From: a virus
Reading direction: 5' to 3' (one strand)
DNA length: 43,217 nt
IMG/VR virus record: IMGVR_UViG_3300046787_000054
Location: 1-43,217 of that record
In this document: piece after piece, positions 7,441 to 14,452 of the stretch
Numbering within the stretch: position 1 is the first letter of the stretch
Layout of the letters: each line of letters begins with the position of its first letter
Made by a program: the position numbers and the translations under genes
The notes under the pieces: generated by a model
What the model was told of the DNA's origin: nothing
Databases searched by the model: none
What the model saw: the letters and a program-made list of their open reading frames with translations, nothing else

Positions 7441-7788
7441 TTACTTCATTGCCAAATGAACATCAACCACATCCATGTCAGCGTCGAGATAGCCGGTGAC
7501 ATCTTTGTCGTTAATCATGCGGTATTGCTTACCATCCCTACCTAAGTAAAGAAGACCAGCGTACTTAGCAAAGATAACCTTGTCTCCGACTGCACACCAA
7601 GGCTTAACCTCGTCGTCGAAACACTGATCACCCATAGCTATCACGACACCAGTGGTATTAGCCATCTGTTCTCGTGCGCTTGTTTCTTCAGTAGCGATGA
7701 TGATTCCACTAGCAGAAGTTTGCTGTACCTCGATGGGCAACAACAAGATTCGATTACCTACTGGATTGATACCTGACACATTACTCAT
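7441..7788 (-). CDS. GroES-like co-chaperonin
   Basis: 115 aa. The N-terminal INPVGNRILLLPIEV followed by SGIIIATEE matches the first strands and mobile loop of the chaperonin-10 fold. The centre has TGVVIAMGDQC and VGDKVIFAKYAG (GDxVxFxKYAG), and the C-terminus YRMINDKDVTGYL replaces the usual final GroES strands. Phage GroES-like proteins (T4 gp31 type) work with host GroEL to fold coat protein. The position between scaffold and portal, in the head operon, suggests coat folding here. It has no partner GroEL in the window. Confidence 0.8.
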   Translation of the reverse strand: MSNVSGINPVGNRILLLPIEVQQTSASGIIIATEETSAREQMANTTGVVIAMGDQCFDDEVKPWCAVGDKVIFAKYAGLLYLGRDGKQYRMINDKDVTGYLDADMDVVDVHLAMK

Positions 7789-8011
7789 TTGTTTCTACCT
7801 TTTGTGTTGCTTCAAACAGATCGCCATATTCCAAATCAAGGATGATTGCGATAGCTCTACAGCGACCTTTGACTTCTGACTCATCGTCATAAGCACTACT
7901 TACTAAACCCTCTTTCATTGCTTCACGATCCTTGCTAAGCATCTGCATCAGACGTTTAGTTACTGGGTGGTGTTGCCATTCCTCGAAGGTGTTGGGACCT
8001 ACAGCTTCCAT
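7781..8011 (-). CDS. Small hypothetical protein in head operon
   Basis: 76 aa, acidic and helical (FEEWQHHPVTKRLMQMLSKD, CRAIAIILDLEYGDLFEATQ). Small proteins of this type occur between portal and scaffold genes in T7-like and related podoviruses, but their role is unclear. Its 3' end overlaps the GroES-like start by 8 bp, suggesting translational coupling. A GGAGAG ribosome site precedes the ATG. Confidence 0.6.
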   Translation of the reverse strand: MEAVGPNTFEEWQHHPVTKRLMQMLSKDREAMKEGLVSSAYDDESEVKGRCRAIAIILDLEYGDLFEATQKVETNE

Positions 8012-8032
8012 TCTCTCTCCTTTTAAAAACTC

Positions 8033-10153
8033 TTACTGTGGCATTTGCATAGGCATTTGCGTAGGCATCTCCATAGTAGGGTCCATGCCCATATCAGGCA
8101 TCGGCAACTGTGGAGTGCTCTGTTGTTGGTCTTGCATCATTTCTTTAAAGACGGAGTTCATAGTGTGGATAGCACTAAGGACACCTTCTCTACGTTCACG
8201 AGCCATACCAATCTGGGTATTGATCTCTTGCAGACGGAGCTTCTCTCCTTCATGCAACACACCAATCTTAAACACTTCAGCTTCAGCTTCAAGTTTCTGG
8301 ATCTTAGCTTGGTTCAGTTCTGCTTCGCTCATCAGCTTCAGCAGAGCTACCTTCAAGTTCAATTGATCAGACATAGCCTTAGACTGAGCTTTGAGTTGTT
8401 CAATCTCAAGCTTAGGATTACCGGGAGCAGGAACTGCATTCGGACCCCTTGGATCCGGCAGAACCTTCTCAATGTTTGTAACCTTCATGGCTTTCAAAAA
8501 TGCGTACTCAGCTTGGTAGCGGTCATACAAGCCGGGAGTGACCTGCACTCGTTGTGCAATAGCCAAAGCTTGGTTAACACGTTGAGCATCTGAAGTAACA
8601 CTTGGATCAGCAGTAGGCATAACGTCAGTCACAGGACCAGCGTAGTCATCAGCCAAGATGATGCCTTGGCTTTCAGCGTTAGACACGTACTTAGTATTCT
8701 CAGAGATAAAGATTTGGTTCAAGCGGTACAGCTTACGGAACTCTTGCTTCAAGCTACGGTGTGTACGCTTAAAGATACCGTTGAAGATCTTCATGCCCTG
8801 CTCTGCCATAGTACGAGTAGTCTCGGCAGGAGTGTTCTGACCGGGGTTCTGACCTGACAAGATGTCCACAGATCCACCAATACGTTCACCGTAATTGATC
8901 AAGAGGTTCAACAATGTGAACATAACTTGAGAAGGCTCACGTACTGGCAAAGGTACGATACCTTTACGGAGGTCATCACCAGTTGTGTCTACGTGCTTCC
9001 ATTCCATAGGATTGAAAGAGTAGTTACCACCACGCAGCTTGATGCCACGGCTAAGGAAACCACCTGCGGTGTTAGCCATAGTGCCAGCATCAACCAACTG
9101 GTTCAAGATAGTGTTGATGGATTCGTTCAGTGGGCCAAGCAAGACGCCAAAGCCGAGGTCATAGAAACCACCATCAGGAGAAGGAATGAATGGGTACTTA
9201 GTAAAGTACTGTTCTGCTGCAATAGAAAGGATCTTGTCCTTTTTCTTGTTGTACTCAATGTCCTTCAGATCATAACGAGCAACAATGCGAGCCACTTTCT
9301 TGTTATCACGACGGACATAAACGATGTACGGCTCAGCGTAGCCATCGTGATCAAAGTCAATGTGGCAATGATGCTCAAGAATCTCAATAGGAGTACTAGT
9401 GTCGTTAGGTTCAGGAGCGTGCATACCTTGCGCACGGTCTTGAGACTGCTGCAATCCACCAGTTGCTAGGATAGAACCCGTAGATTGAGGGCGACCAGCA
9501 GCAATACCCTCTAACCACAAGCCACGAGCAGTACGTTCGTAGATTTCATTGCGAGTCATCTGCAAAACGTGGGTAACTCGGTGTGCAGTTTCTAGACTCT
9601 TAGTCCAGTAGTTCACAACCAAGTCTTTTGCCAACACGTTTTCAGAGATGTTGTGCTTTTTGACTGGATCGTAGTAGGTTTTCTTGAAAGCACAGCCAAT
9701 AATGGGCTGAGTAATCAAGACTTTATCCATTTCGCCTTCCCAATCCTCGTCTTCTTCAAGCAATTGGTAGGACATGTGCTGTTCAACACGGGTAGCACGG
9801 GCTGCACGGATGCCATCTGGGTCATCTCCCACTACACGGCACTTAACTGGCAGGTCTGAGTCAATCAGAACTGGGTAACTACGTGCGTGATACTGCAAAG
9901 CAGCGATAGTGATGAGGGGGAACTTGACGTTTGAGGCGTTAGCCCAAGGAAAGTTCTTGACCTTGGCTACTTGTAGAGCTAGTTCTAGAGAAGCTTCTGT
10001 ACGCTTCTCCCAAGATTGACGAGAGAGAAGGTCATTATCAAAGTCTTTGACAACTTGAGAGCCAATAGCTGACAGATCGTGATCACACAGCAGCTCTGCG
10101 ATGTTGGCCTCTGCAACGAGGTCTTCAACTTTGAATTTATCTTTTAATTGCAT
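8033..10153 (-). CDS. Portal protein
   Basis: 706 aa from the ATG at 10153, two bases beyond the terminase stop. An upstream in-frame GTG at 10168 would overlap the terminase gene and is less likely. The N-terminal RQSWEKRTEASLELALQVAK, the central GFGVLLGPLNESINTILNQL, then SVDILSGQNPGQNTPAETTR and KIFNGIFKRTHRSLKQEFRK are typical of podovirus portal proteins. These form the dodecameric ring at one capsid vertex through which DNA passes. The last ~110 residues are a coiled-coil helix ending in a Met/Pro/Gln-rich tail, resembling the barrel of large portals. Position directly after the large terminase gene supports the call. Confidence 0.9.
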   Translation of the reverse strand: MQLKDKFKVEDLVAEANIAELLCDHDLSAIGSQVVKDFDNDLLSRQSWEKRTEASLELALQVAKVKNFPWANASNVKFPLITIAALQYHARSYPVLIDSDLPVKCRVVGDDPDGIRAARATRVEQHMSYQLLEEDEDWEGEMDKVLITQPIIGCAFKKTYYDPVKKHNISENVLAKDLVVNYWTKSLETAHRVTHVLQMTRNEIYERTARGLWLEGIAAGRPQSTGSILATGGLQQSQDRAQGMHAPEPNDTSTPIEILEHHCHIDFDHDGYAEPYIVYVRRDNKKVARIVARYDLKDIEYNKKKDKILSIAAEQYFTKYPFIPSPDGGFYDLGFGVLLGPLNESINTILNQLVDAGTMANTAGGFLSRGIKLRGGNYSFNPMEWKHVDTTGDDLRKGIVPLPVREPSQVMFTLLNLLINYGERIGGSVDILSGQNPGQNTPAETTRTMAEQGMKIFNGIFKRTHRSLKQEFRKLYRLNQIFISENTKYVSNAESQGIILADDYAGPVTDVMPTADPSVTSDAQRVNQALAIAQRVQVTPGLYDRYQAEYAFLKAMKVTNIEKVLPDPRGPNAVPAPGNPKLEIEQLKAQSKAMSDQLNLKVALLKLMSEAELNQAKIQKLEAEAEVFKIGVLHEGEKLRLQEINTQIGMARERREGVLSAIHTMNSVFKEMMQDQQQSTPQLPMPDMGMDPTMEMPTQMPMQMPQ

Positions 10154-10155
10154 AT

Positions 10156-11670
10156 CTAGTACCCACAAATTGAGGAACGTCCAGAGTCTACACCATTACT
10201 CTCAGACACATAAGTCCTGTACTCTTCTTCTTCTGCTTCTTTTTCAGTAGGCGCTTCCCACATCCTATCGAGCATCAGACCAAGATATGCCCAAGCGTCA
10301 ACTTGGTCATCATGCTTGTCCCTAGGAAACCGTAGTAGCTGGTCTTCAAAAGGTTGATACCAATCAGCGTCCTTGTCAAAACGACATGCCCCACTTCTCA
10401 TGCGAGCTTGGATGCTTCTAGCACGGGTTAGTTTGTCACCACTAGGCTTGAGTAGAACAGTGTTGATAAATTCACCCCGCTTCAGCATCTCCTCATTGAG
10501 ATACGGGCCAATGGCCTTCTGAATAGTACCTTGTTCGAGTCCGAAGAGTACGGGCTTATAGATCTTTTGGATCATCAGGATTGTATCCACAATCTCTAGT
10601 GCGTCCATACGTTGATTGATAACATGTTTGCAGTACAGTTTCCCGTCCTCATCCATGCCACCAACCACAAAAGCTGAGTAGTCAGCACGTTGAGACTGGG
10701 ATACAGCCAAGTCACAGGTGGCGTAGTACACCAATTTCTTCTTAGCTTCGTCTGGTTTGATGGGTTGGAAGTCATTCTTGGTAAAGAATGTGTCCGTCAC
10801 ATCCAAAGGAATGTTCAACATCTCCTGAGAGTAGATGTCAGCTAGACCTTGGCGTACAAAGTCTTCCTTCAAGAGCTTAAACTGCTCAGCAGTCTTCATC
10901 TCAGGCCACAGCAAAGTCTTGAAATCATCCGTATGAGCACGGTATTTCACAGATTTCCAAGGCAAAACGTTCGAGGAGTACTCTTTCAAGTCCTCTCGTA
11001 TGAGACTTTTAACCCCTTTGTGGGAAGTTAACTGGGATGCAGGCATCAAGTTCTCTAGCAAACAGTCCAAATGCAGGATGGTCCCTACAATTCGGATCTT
11101 TCCAGATGAGGCTACGCAAGGAATCAGAGCACCATAGAACCAACGCTTGAACTTCATGCGTCGATCTTTGTTCATAACGATCTCGTCGTTCTCCATATCG
11201 TCCCCGATAACCAGATCAGGGCGTAAGTTAGCCCACTTCAGACCACGGAGCTTCTGTTCGGAACCCTTTGCTTGTATGCGGAAGGTGTACCCGTCCTCCA
11301 TCTCGACAATGAGATCGTCTTCCGTATCCTTCGGAAACGAAGAAATAGAGAATAACGATCTGAGGTCTTCGTTATCCATGAGTTCTTTCTTGATGTCTCC
11401 AAGAAATTGAACAGCCTGTGATACTGTGTCTGACACAATGAGGACATAGCGAGACTCTCGGAATAGAACTGAGGCTAGGGTGTAGGCGTGAGTTACCGCC
11501 GTAGACTTGGCATGGTAACGAGGGGCAGCAATAGCTACCTGCCGACTGTTACTAGTAACAAGTTCCCAGATTTCTTTGTGGAACTGTGGGGTTTCAGCAG
11601 GTCTATCAAAGTTTTTACGAAGGACTGAGTTAACAAATCCTTCCATGACTCCAGCGTTGAGCTTAGACAA
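10156..11670 (-). CDS. terL: Terminase large subunit
   Basis: 504 aa. The ATPase half has a Walker A variant APRYHAKST (residues 49-57) and Walker B PDLVIGDDMEND (151-162). The nuclease half has the RNase H-like pattern: CDLAVSQSQRADYSAF around Asp320, GLEQGT around Glu379, and KHDDQVDAWAY around residues 452-462. These motors cut concatemers and pump DNA through the portal. Length and motif spacing are complete. It overlaps the small-subunit gene by 8 bp and abuts the portal gene. A copy of GTTACTAGTAAC (11548-11559) encodes VTSN within it. Confidence 0.95.
   Translation of the reverse strand: MSKLNAGVMEGFVNSVLRKNFDRPAETPQFHKEIWELVTSNSRQVAIAAPRYHAKSTAVTHAYTLASVLFRESRYVLIVSDTVSQAVQFLGDIKKELMDNEDLRSLFSISSFPKDTEDDLIVEMEDGYTFRIQAKGSEQKLRGLKWANLRPDLVIGDDMENDEIVMNKDRRMKFKRWFYGALIPCVASSGKIRIVGTILHLDCLLENLMPASQLTSHKGVKSLIREDLKEYSSNVLPWKSVKYRAHTDDFKTLLWPEMKTAEQFKLLKEDFVRQGLADIYSQEMLNIPLDVTDTFFTKNDFQPIKPDEAKKKLVYYATCDLAVSQSQRADYSAFVVGGMDEDGKLYCKHVINQRMDALEIVDTILMIQKIYKPVLFGLEQGTIQKAIGPYLNEEMLKRGEFINTVLLKPSGDKLTRARSIQARMRSGACRFDKDADWYQPFEDQLLRFPRDKHDDQVDAWAYLGLMLDRMWEAPTEKEAEEEEYRTYVSESNGVDSGRSSICGY
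11548..11559. repeat. Exact copy of dispersed palindrome GTTACTAGTAAC (inside terL)
   Basis: Perfect 12-bp palindrome within the large terminase gene, read as Val-Thr-Ser-Asn. See the finding on the dispersed family. Confidence 0.7.
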
Positions 11671-12187
11671 CCTTAGCCTCTACATCTACAGGAACACCTT
11701 TGCCAATCTTAGGACCAGCAAACCTAGCAAACTCCTCAGAGAGTTTGAGTAGACGATCATCAATCGTACTTTCAATCTGTTCTTTGACAGGGTTAGCTGA
11801 GAGCTTATCTTGTCTAGCCATCAGGTCAGTAGTGATCTTCAGGGCTACGTGGGCCTTTACTGGCACACGAACAATAGAACCAGTACGCTGATCAAACTGA
11901 GCATCACCTAGGTCTAGGCGATCTTCTACAGCTTTGAGAGCTTTGTCCACAACCTTCTTCATGGTTGAGGTCATTTGCTGAACATCTTCAGCTTGGAGCT
12001 GTAGGGCGTATTCCTTGAACCAATCCGTAGTCTTCCACATCTTCAATGTGGGCAGAGGAATACCTGTAACGACAGCAGTCTCAGCCATGTTGCCTAGCAT
12101 CAGGTACGTACTGACAGCTTGCAACTTCTGGTTCTGTGTCCAGATGGACTTCTTGTAACGACGATCATGGGACTTGGGTCTACGCAT
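11663..12187 (-). CDS. terS: Terminase small subunit
   Basis: 174 aa. The N-terminal ~70 residues contain a helix-turn-helix-like region (QKLQAVSTYLMLGNMAETAV, then GIPLPTLKMWKTTDWFKEYA), matching the phage DNA-recognition domain of small terminases. A coiled-coil and oligomerisation region follows (MTSTMKKVVDKALKAVEDRL). The C-terminus (FAGPKIGKGVPVDVEAKVV) is typical of small terminases that contact the large subunit. It lies immediately upstream of terL with an 8-bp overlap and starts one base after the previous stop. Confidence 0.85.
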   Translation of the reverse strand: MRRPKSHDRRYKKSIWTQNQKLQAVSTYLMLGNMAETAVVTGIPLPTLKMWKTTDWFKEYALQLQAEDVQQMTSTMKKVVDKALKAVEDRLDLGDAQFDQRTGSIVRVPVKAHVALKITTDLMARQDKLSANPVKEQIESTIDDRLLKLSEEFARFAGPKIGKGVPVDVEAKVV

Positions 12188-12370
12188 TTACTTATCCATT
12201 TTCTTGAGGGTTTGAGCTAAACGAGCACGTTGTCCTAACTTGCCGGGCTTCTTTGCAGCAGCAGCTAACTTGGCAGAAGGAATAGGGTCACCTTTCTTCA
12301 CACCAAGGGATGCACGTAAAGCACCGGGCTTCTTGATAGCACCACTGATCCAGTTCTTATTTGTAGTCAT
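12188..12370 (-). CDS. Small basic protein
   Basis: 60 aa, rich in Lys, Ala and Gly: KNWISGAIKKPGALRASLGV, then GDPIPSAKLAAAAKKPGKLG. Proteins with the KNWIxGAIKKPGALRxxLGV pattern are recurrent in aquatic phages and sometimes fused to or beside terminase genes. A nucleic-acid-binding or DNA-condensing role is plausible from charge only. It belongs to a run of four small basic proteins that opens the late operon. Confidence 0.6.
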   Translation of the reverse strand: MTTNKNWISGAIKKPGALRASLGVKKGDPIPSAKLAAAAKKPGKLGQRARLAQTLKKMDK

Positions 12371-12378
12371 GATGTTCC

Positions 12379-12609
12379 TTAACGATGCTTAGCAGTCTTA
12401 GCAGCGATCTTCTTTGGCTGAGCTACAAACTGCTTTCCTTTGGCATTACCTGCTGCCTTAGCTTTGTTGGTAGCTGCCTTCTCACTAGGAGACAGGGACT
12501 TCCAAGCAGCATCAGGTAGATAGCGTTTCTTACCTTCAGATGGTTTACCGTCAGATGTACGCCACTTCTGAGCAGTCCAATCCTTCAAGGACTTCTGTGG
12601 GTTCTTCAT
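12379..12609 (-). CDS. Basic protein resembling C-terminal half of DUF5872
   Basis: 76 aa. The pattern SLKDWTAQKWRTSDGKPSEG, then KRYLPDAAWKSLSPSEKAAT and GNAKGKQFVAQPKKI recalls the second half of DUF5872 proteins found in phages and giant viruses. The matching first half is in the gene immediately upstream (12606-12797), overlapping by an ATGA. Two coupled genes therefore may together supply one DUF5872 unit. Function of the family is unknown; the strong positive charge suggests nucleic-acid contact. Confidence 0.6.
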   Translation of the reverse strand: MKNPQKSLKDWTAQKWRTSDGKPSEGKKRYLPDAAWKSLSPSEKAATNKAKAAGNAKGKQFVAQPKKIAAKTAKHR

Positions 12610-12797
12610 GTCTTGTAACCCCCGCCCTTAGCTTTGTACTCTCTAGCTACGATCTGAGCTTTACGAGCACTCCACTCTCCGGGATCTCCACCTTTAGTAC
12701 CAGCCTTTACCTTTTCAAAGATAGCTTTACGCATAGCAGGTTTGGTGTAGACACCAGCAGCATTCACCTTGGATTTAGGTTTAGCCTTGGTAGCCAT
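12606..12797 (-). CDS. Basic protein resembling N-terminal half of DUF5872
   Basis: 63 aa from the ATG at 12797; an in-frame start at 12815 adds six residues but lies inside the upstream gene. Motifs are GVYTKPAMRKAIFEKVKAGT and KGGDPGEWSARKAQIVAREY, ending KAKGGGYKT. The YTKPxxR...GGxPGxWSARKAQ...GGGY pattern matches the first half of DUF5872 as I remember it. Its stop overlaps the start of the next gene by 4 bp (ATGA), which normally allows reinitiation. Confidence 0.6.
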   Translation of the reverse strand: MATKAKPKSKVNAAGVYTKPAMRKAIFEKVKAGTKGGDPGEWSARKAQIVAREYKAKGGGYKT

Positions 12798-12798
12798 A

Positions 12799-13077
12799 TC
12801 AACACTTCCAAGCACGAAGGCTTTTATTGATACGAGAGTTAGGATCCTTAGCTGTCTTAGCTGAAGTAAGCTTCTTCTTCATGCCTTCCATACGAGCACA
12901 GAAAGAATCTTTACGAGAACCACCTTCAGGTTGAGGAGCTTTGAGTCCCGGCTTACCGGGGTTAGCTGCGTTGTATGAAGCACGACCCTTGGCATTCAAA
13001 CCACCGTTAGGGTTCTTACCTTCTTTACGTTGCCATGCAGGGCTTTTAGCACCTGAAGATTTTTTAGCTGTAGCCAT
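12799..13077 (-). CDS. DUF6321-like small basic protein
   Basis: 92 aa. AWQRKEGKNPNGGLNAKGRA, then GLKAPQPEGGSRKDSFCARM, EGMKKKLTSAKTAKDPNSRI and NKSLRAWKC match the highly conserved DUF6321 pattern of tailed phages. Function unknown. It is the first protein gene of the leftward late arm, with a good AAGGAG ribosome site (minus strand, 13083-13088 region). It is directly preceded by the tRNA-like element and a candidate promoter at 13277-13306. Confidence 0.75.
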   Translation of the reverse strand: MATAKKSSGAKSPAWQRKEGKNPNGGLNAKGRASYNAANPGKPGLKAPQPEGGSRKDSFCARMEGMKKKLTSAKTAKDPNSRINKSLRAWKC

Positions 13078-13103
13078 AGATTACTCCTTGTTAACCAACA
13101 CGA

Positions 13104-13196
13104 CTGAGGACTGTTGGGGGGAGTCGAACCCCCGATAATCCATAACCCATTTCTAGGTTGGCTGCTGCTACCACTGGCTCCATCAGCAATCCTCAG
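13104..13196 (-). tRNA. tRNA-like element (possibly a degenerate tRNA; identity unassigned)
   Basis: On the minus strand a canonical T-arm is present: GGGGG-TTCGACT-CCCCC (13133-13117). The ends pair over 10 bp, CTGAGGATTG (13196-13187) with CAGTCCTCAG (13113-13104), with one G-U. A D-arm-like GCTG/CAGC pair brackets a GTGGTAG-containing loop. An anticodon-like hairpin (AACCT...GGGTT) has only a 6-base loop containing AGAAAT. Three extra bases (CAA) separate the T-arm from the acceptor-like stem, so the cloverleaf is imperfect and I cannot assign an anticodon. It could be a decayed tRNA or a tRNA mimic. No integrase is present, so an att role is unlikely. Confidence 0.35.
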
Positions 13197-13206
13197 ATGT
13201 GTAAGT

Positions 13207-13269
13207 GTTGGGAGTTGGACTAGTCCTGTAGCTCATAGATTGTGTAGAACTCTAGTCCTAACACCCAAC
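13207..13269. repeat. Nested inverted repeat next to tRNA-like element
   Basis: GTTGGG (13207-13212) pairs with CCCAAC (13264-13269). Inside it TTGGACTAG (13215-13223) pairs with CTAGTCCTAA (13252-13261) with one bulged base, leaving a loop of about 28 bases. An alternative register pairs GTGTTGGG with CCTAACAC. It would be transcribed as part of the late leader if the candidate promoter at 13277-13306 is real. Confidence 0.55.
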
Positions 13270-13276
13270 GGGCTAG

Positions 13277-13306
13277 ACTATAACAGCTTGCTAGGTTATC
13301 CGTCTA
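13277..13306 (-). promoter_or_regulatory. Candidate late promoter (sigma70-like, leftward)
   Basis: On the minus strand TAGACG (4/6 to TTGACA) is separated by 18 bp from TATAGT (5/6 to TATAAT). Initiation would fall near 13270, producing a leader through the inverted repeat and tRNA-like element into the DUF6321-like gene. No phage RNA polymerase is visible, so host-type promoters are expected. Unproven. Confidence 0.35.
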
Positions 13307-13354
13307 CTGAAAATAAATATTGAAAAAACAGTGAAATGAATACCTTCAGTGGAC

Positions 13355-13383
13355 TTGACAAGGTTTTTCATTCCCCCGATACT
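13355..13383 (+). promoter_or_regulatory. Candidate early promoter (sigma70-like, rightward)
   Basis: A perfect TTGACA (13355-13360) is followed after 17 bp by GATACT (4/6 to TATAAT). It points toward the early genes but lies ~820 bp upstream of the first one, so it would produce a long structured leader. Confidence 0.35.
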
Positions 13384-13715
13384 CCGTCCCAGTTTCTTTC
13401 TTTTTACTCTTTTTCTTTCTTTGGTCCAAGTAGATATACAGCAGTAGGGGCGGAGCCCCTTATATGTAAAGAGTAAGTTTCTTACAGAAATGTTTTGTGC
13501 GAGGTGTGTAACACCGAGCACCCATTACAGACTACTTACCTTAGCTACCCCCTCTTGTTTAAAAATATGCGGCAGCGTTGTAAGTTGCTATAAGTAAATA
13601 TTTAAAAATAAAAACTTTCCCCTCCCCCCTCTAACTACTACATATAGGGTAGGGTAACCAGCTACTACCCCTACTCTGTTCTTAGTAACAAACCTACACC
13701 ATTGCTGTTAACAAT

Positions 13716-13740
13716 AATTGTTTCACGCAATTGTTTCACG
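13716..13740. repeat. Two tandem copies of AATTGTTTCACG in the control region
   Basis: AATTGTTTCACG occurs at 13716-13727 and again at 13729-13740, a 13-bp period (slightly more than one helical turn). The flank GCTGTTAACAATAATTG is also partly palindromic. Tandem repeats of this size between divergent arms are typical of operators or replication iterons. Confidence 0.5.
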
Positions 13741-13851
13741 GTAATACTGTTGTCTTTATGCAACACTAATGCTGACAACAACTTACAGTCACTTACCCCT
13801 ACATATATCAGTAGCTATTCCAGCCCTTTAAACCTACCTTCCTTCAGTTGT

Positions 13852-13880
13852 TTGACATGCGTTGATAGCTAGACATACAT
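13852..13880 (+). promoter_or_regulatory. Second candidate rightward promoter
   Basis: A perfect TTGACA (13852-13857) is followed after 16-18 bp by weak -10 options (CATACA or TACATG, about 3/6). A third TTGACA at 13949-13954 has no convincing -10. Clustering of three perfect -35 hexamers on the early strand is suggestive only. Confidence 0.25.
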
Positions 13881-14118
13881 GTGCCTACATATCTTCTTCT
13901 AGCTGGTTTAATCTGTCTGCTACTAACCATTACGTTGCGTTAGTTCCGTTGACATCTACGCTCCTTACTGCGCTACGAGCCAAGGTCTGTGGTGTTCGGG
14001 GCGTAGTGGTGCGCATATCTCGCGCCAGTCGCTGTCCTCCTCGCAAGCTCGTCGTCGGCTTTGTGTCACGCGACACGCGATTTCGTGGCGCGGTTGGCGC
14101 TCGCGGCTCTCCGCTTGG

Positions 14119-14191
14119 TTAAGTTGGTTCGTGAACTTTCACCCTCGCCGGGGGCGAGAGGGATGAAAGTCCCCTCACTTTATCAACTTAA
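14119..14191 (+). promoter_or_regulatory. Structured 5' leader hairpin of the first early gene
   Basis: An outer inverted repeat TTAAGTTG (14119-14126) / CAACTTAA (14184-14191) encloses a strong inner hairpin. In the inner stem CTTTCA (14136-14141) pairs with TGAAAG (14164-14169), and CCCTCGCC (14142-14149) pairs with GGCGAG-AGGG (14153-14162) with small bulges. The outer stem ends two bases before the AGGAG ribosome site (14194-14198). There is no U-tract, so this is more likely a leader structure controlling translation or RNA stability than a terminator. Confidence 0.55.
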
Positions 14192-14204
14192 CTAGGAGCT
14201 TCAA

Positions 14205-14438
14205 ATGTCTCAACAAAACAACTTCGACTTCAATGGCTTTAACGCTATGACAGAACGTAAACCTGCTGGCTTACAGATCTTCTTGGCACAACAGCTCTTG
14301 TCTAACGCTCTCTGGAGCATGGAGAAATATGACAACCCCCGTCAGGTGGAGGTTCGTGATGCTCTCAATGCACTGAAGACGTTGCGTACTCAGCTCAAGG
14401 CTGATGCGCTCGCTCGTGAAGCAGCTTCTCCCATGTAA
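14205..14438 (+). CDS. First early protein, unknown function
   Basis: 77 aa. The start has an AGGAG site 6 bases upstream, and the gene lies between the structured leader and a strong terminator (14453-14487). It therefore forms its own transcription unit, probably expressed early and highly. The protein is soluble, with a Gln/Asn-rich N-terminus (SQQNNFDFNGFNAMTE) and two helices (GLQIFLAQQLLSNALWSMEK; VEVRDALNALKTLRTQLKAD). First genes of early arms often encode host take-over proteins. No homologue is recognised. Confidence 0.7.
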   Translation: MSQQNNFDFNGFNAMTERKPAGLQIFLAQQLLSNALWSMEKYDNPRQVEVRDALNALKTLRTQLKADALAREAASPM

Positions 14439-14452
14439 TGTGGGCTTTGATT

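Larger units (their letters stand above)
13078..14204. promoter_or_regulatory. Divergent control region between early and late arms (no supported protein gene)
   Basis: About 1.1 kb separates the leftward late arm from the rightward early arm. It contains the tRNA-like element, a nested inverted repeat (13207-13269), promoter-like hexamers on both strands, and a pyrimidine-rich stretch (13380-13425). Further on are a short GC hairpin AGGGGC-GGA-GCCCCT (about 13446-13460), AT-rich DNA (13555-13615) and tandem 12-bp repeats (13716-13740). A GC-rich island (13955-14115) and a leader hairpin (14119-14191) complete it. Open frames at 13291-13521 and 13862-14122 lack ribosome sites and protein-like composition. 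This is the likely site of transcriptional control and perhaps of replication origin. Confidence 0.6.

Noticed and set aside
13201-13290. A second tRNA at the nested inverted repeat
   Set aside because: The repeat is tRNA-sized, but it lacks a T-arm and a GG-containing D-loop on either strand, so only an inverted repeat is reported.
13291-13521. 76-codon leftward open frame in the control region
   Set aside because: Lys/Arg- and Phe-rich composition from homopolymer tracts, no ribosome site; it overlaps the candidate promoters.
13862-14122. 86-codon rightward open frame in the control region
   Set aside because: Arg/Val-rich translation arises from the GC-rich island; there is no ribosome site and it lies in the leader of the first early gene.
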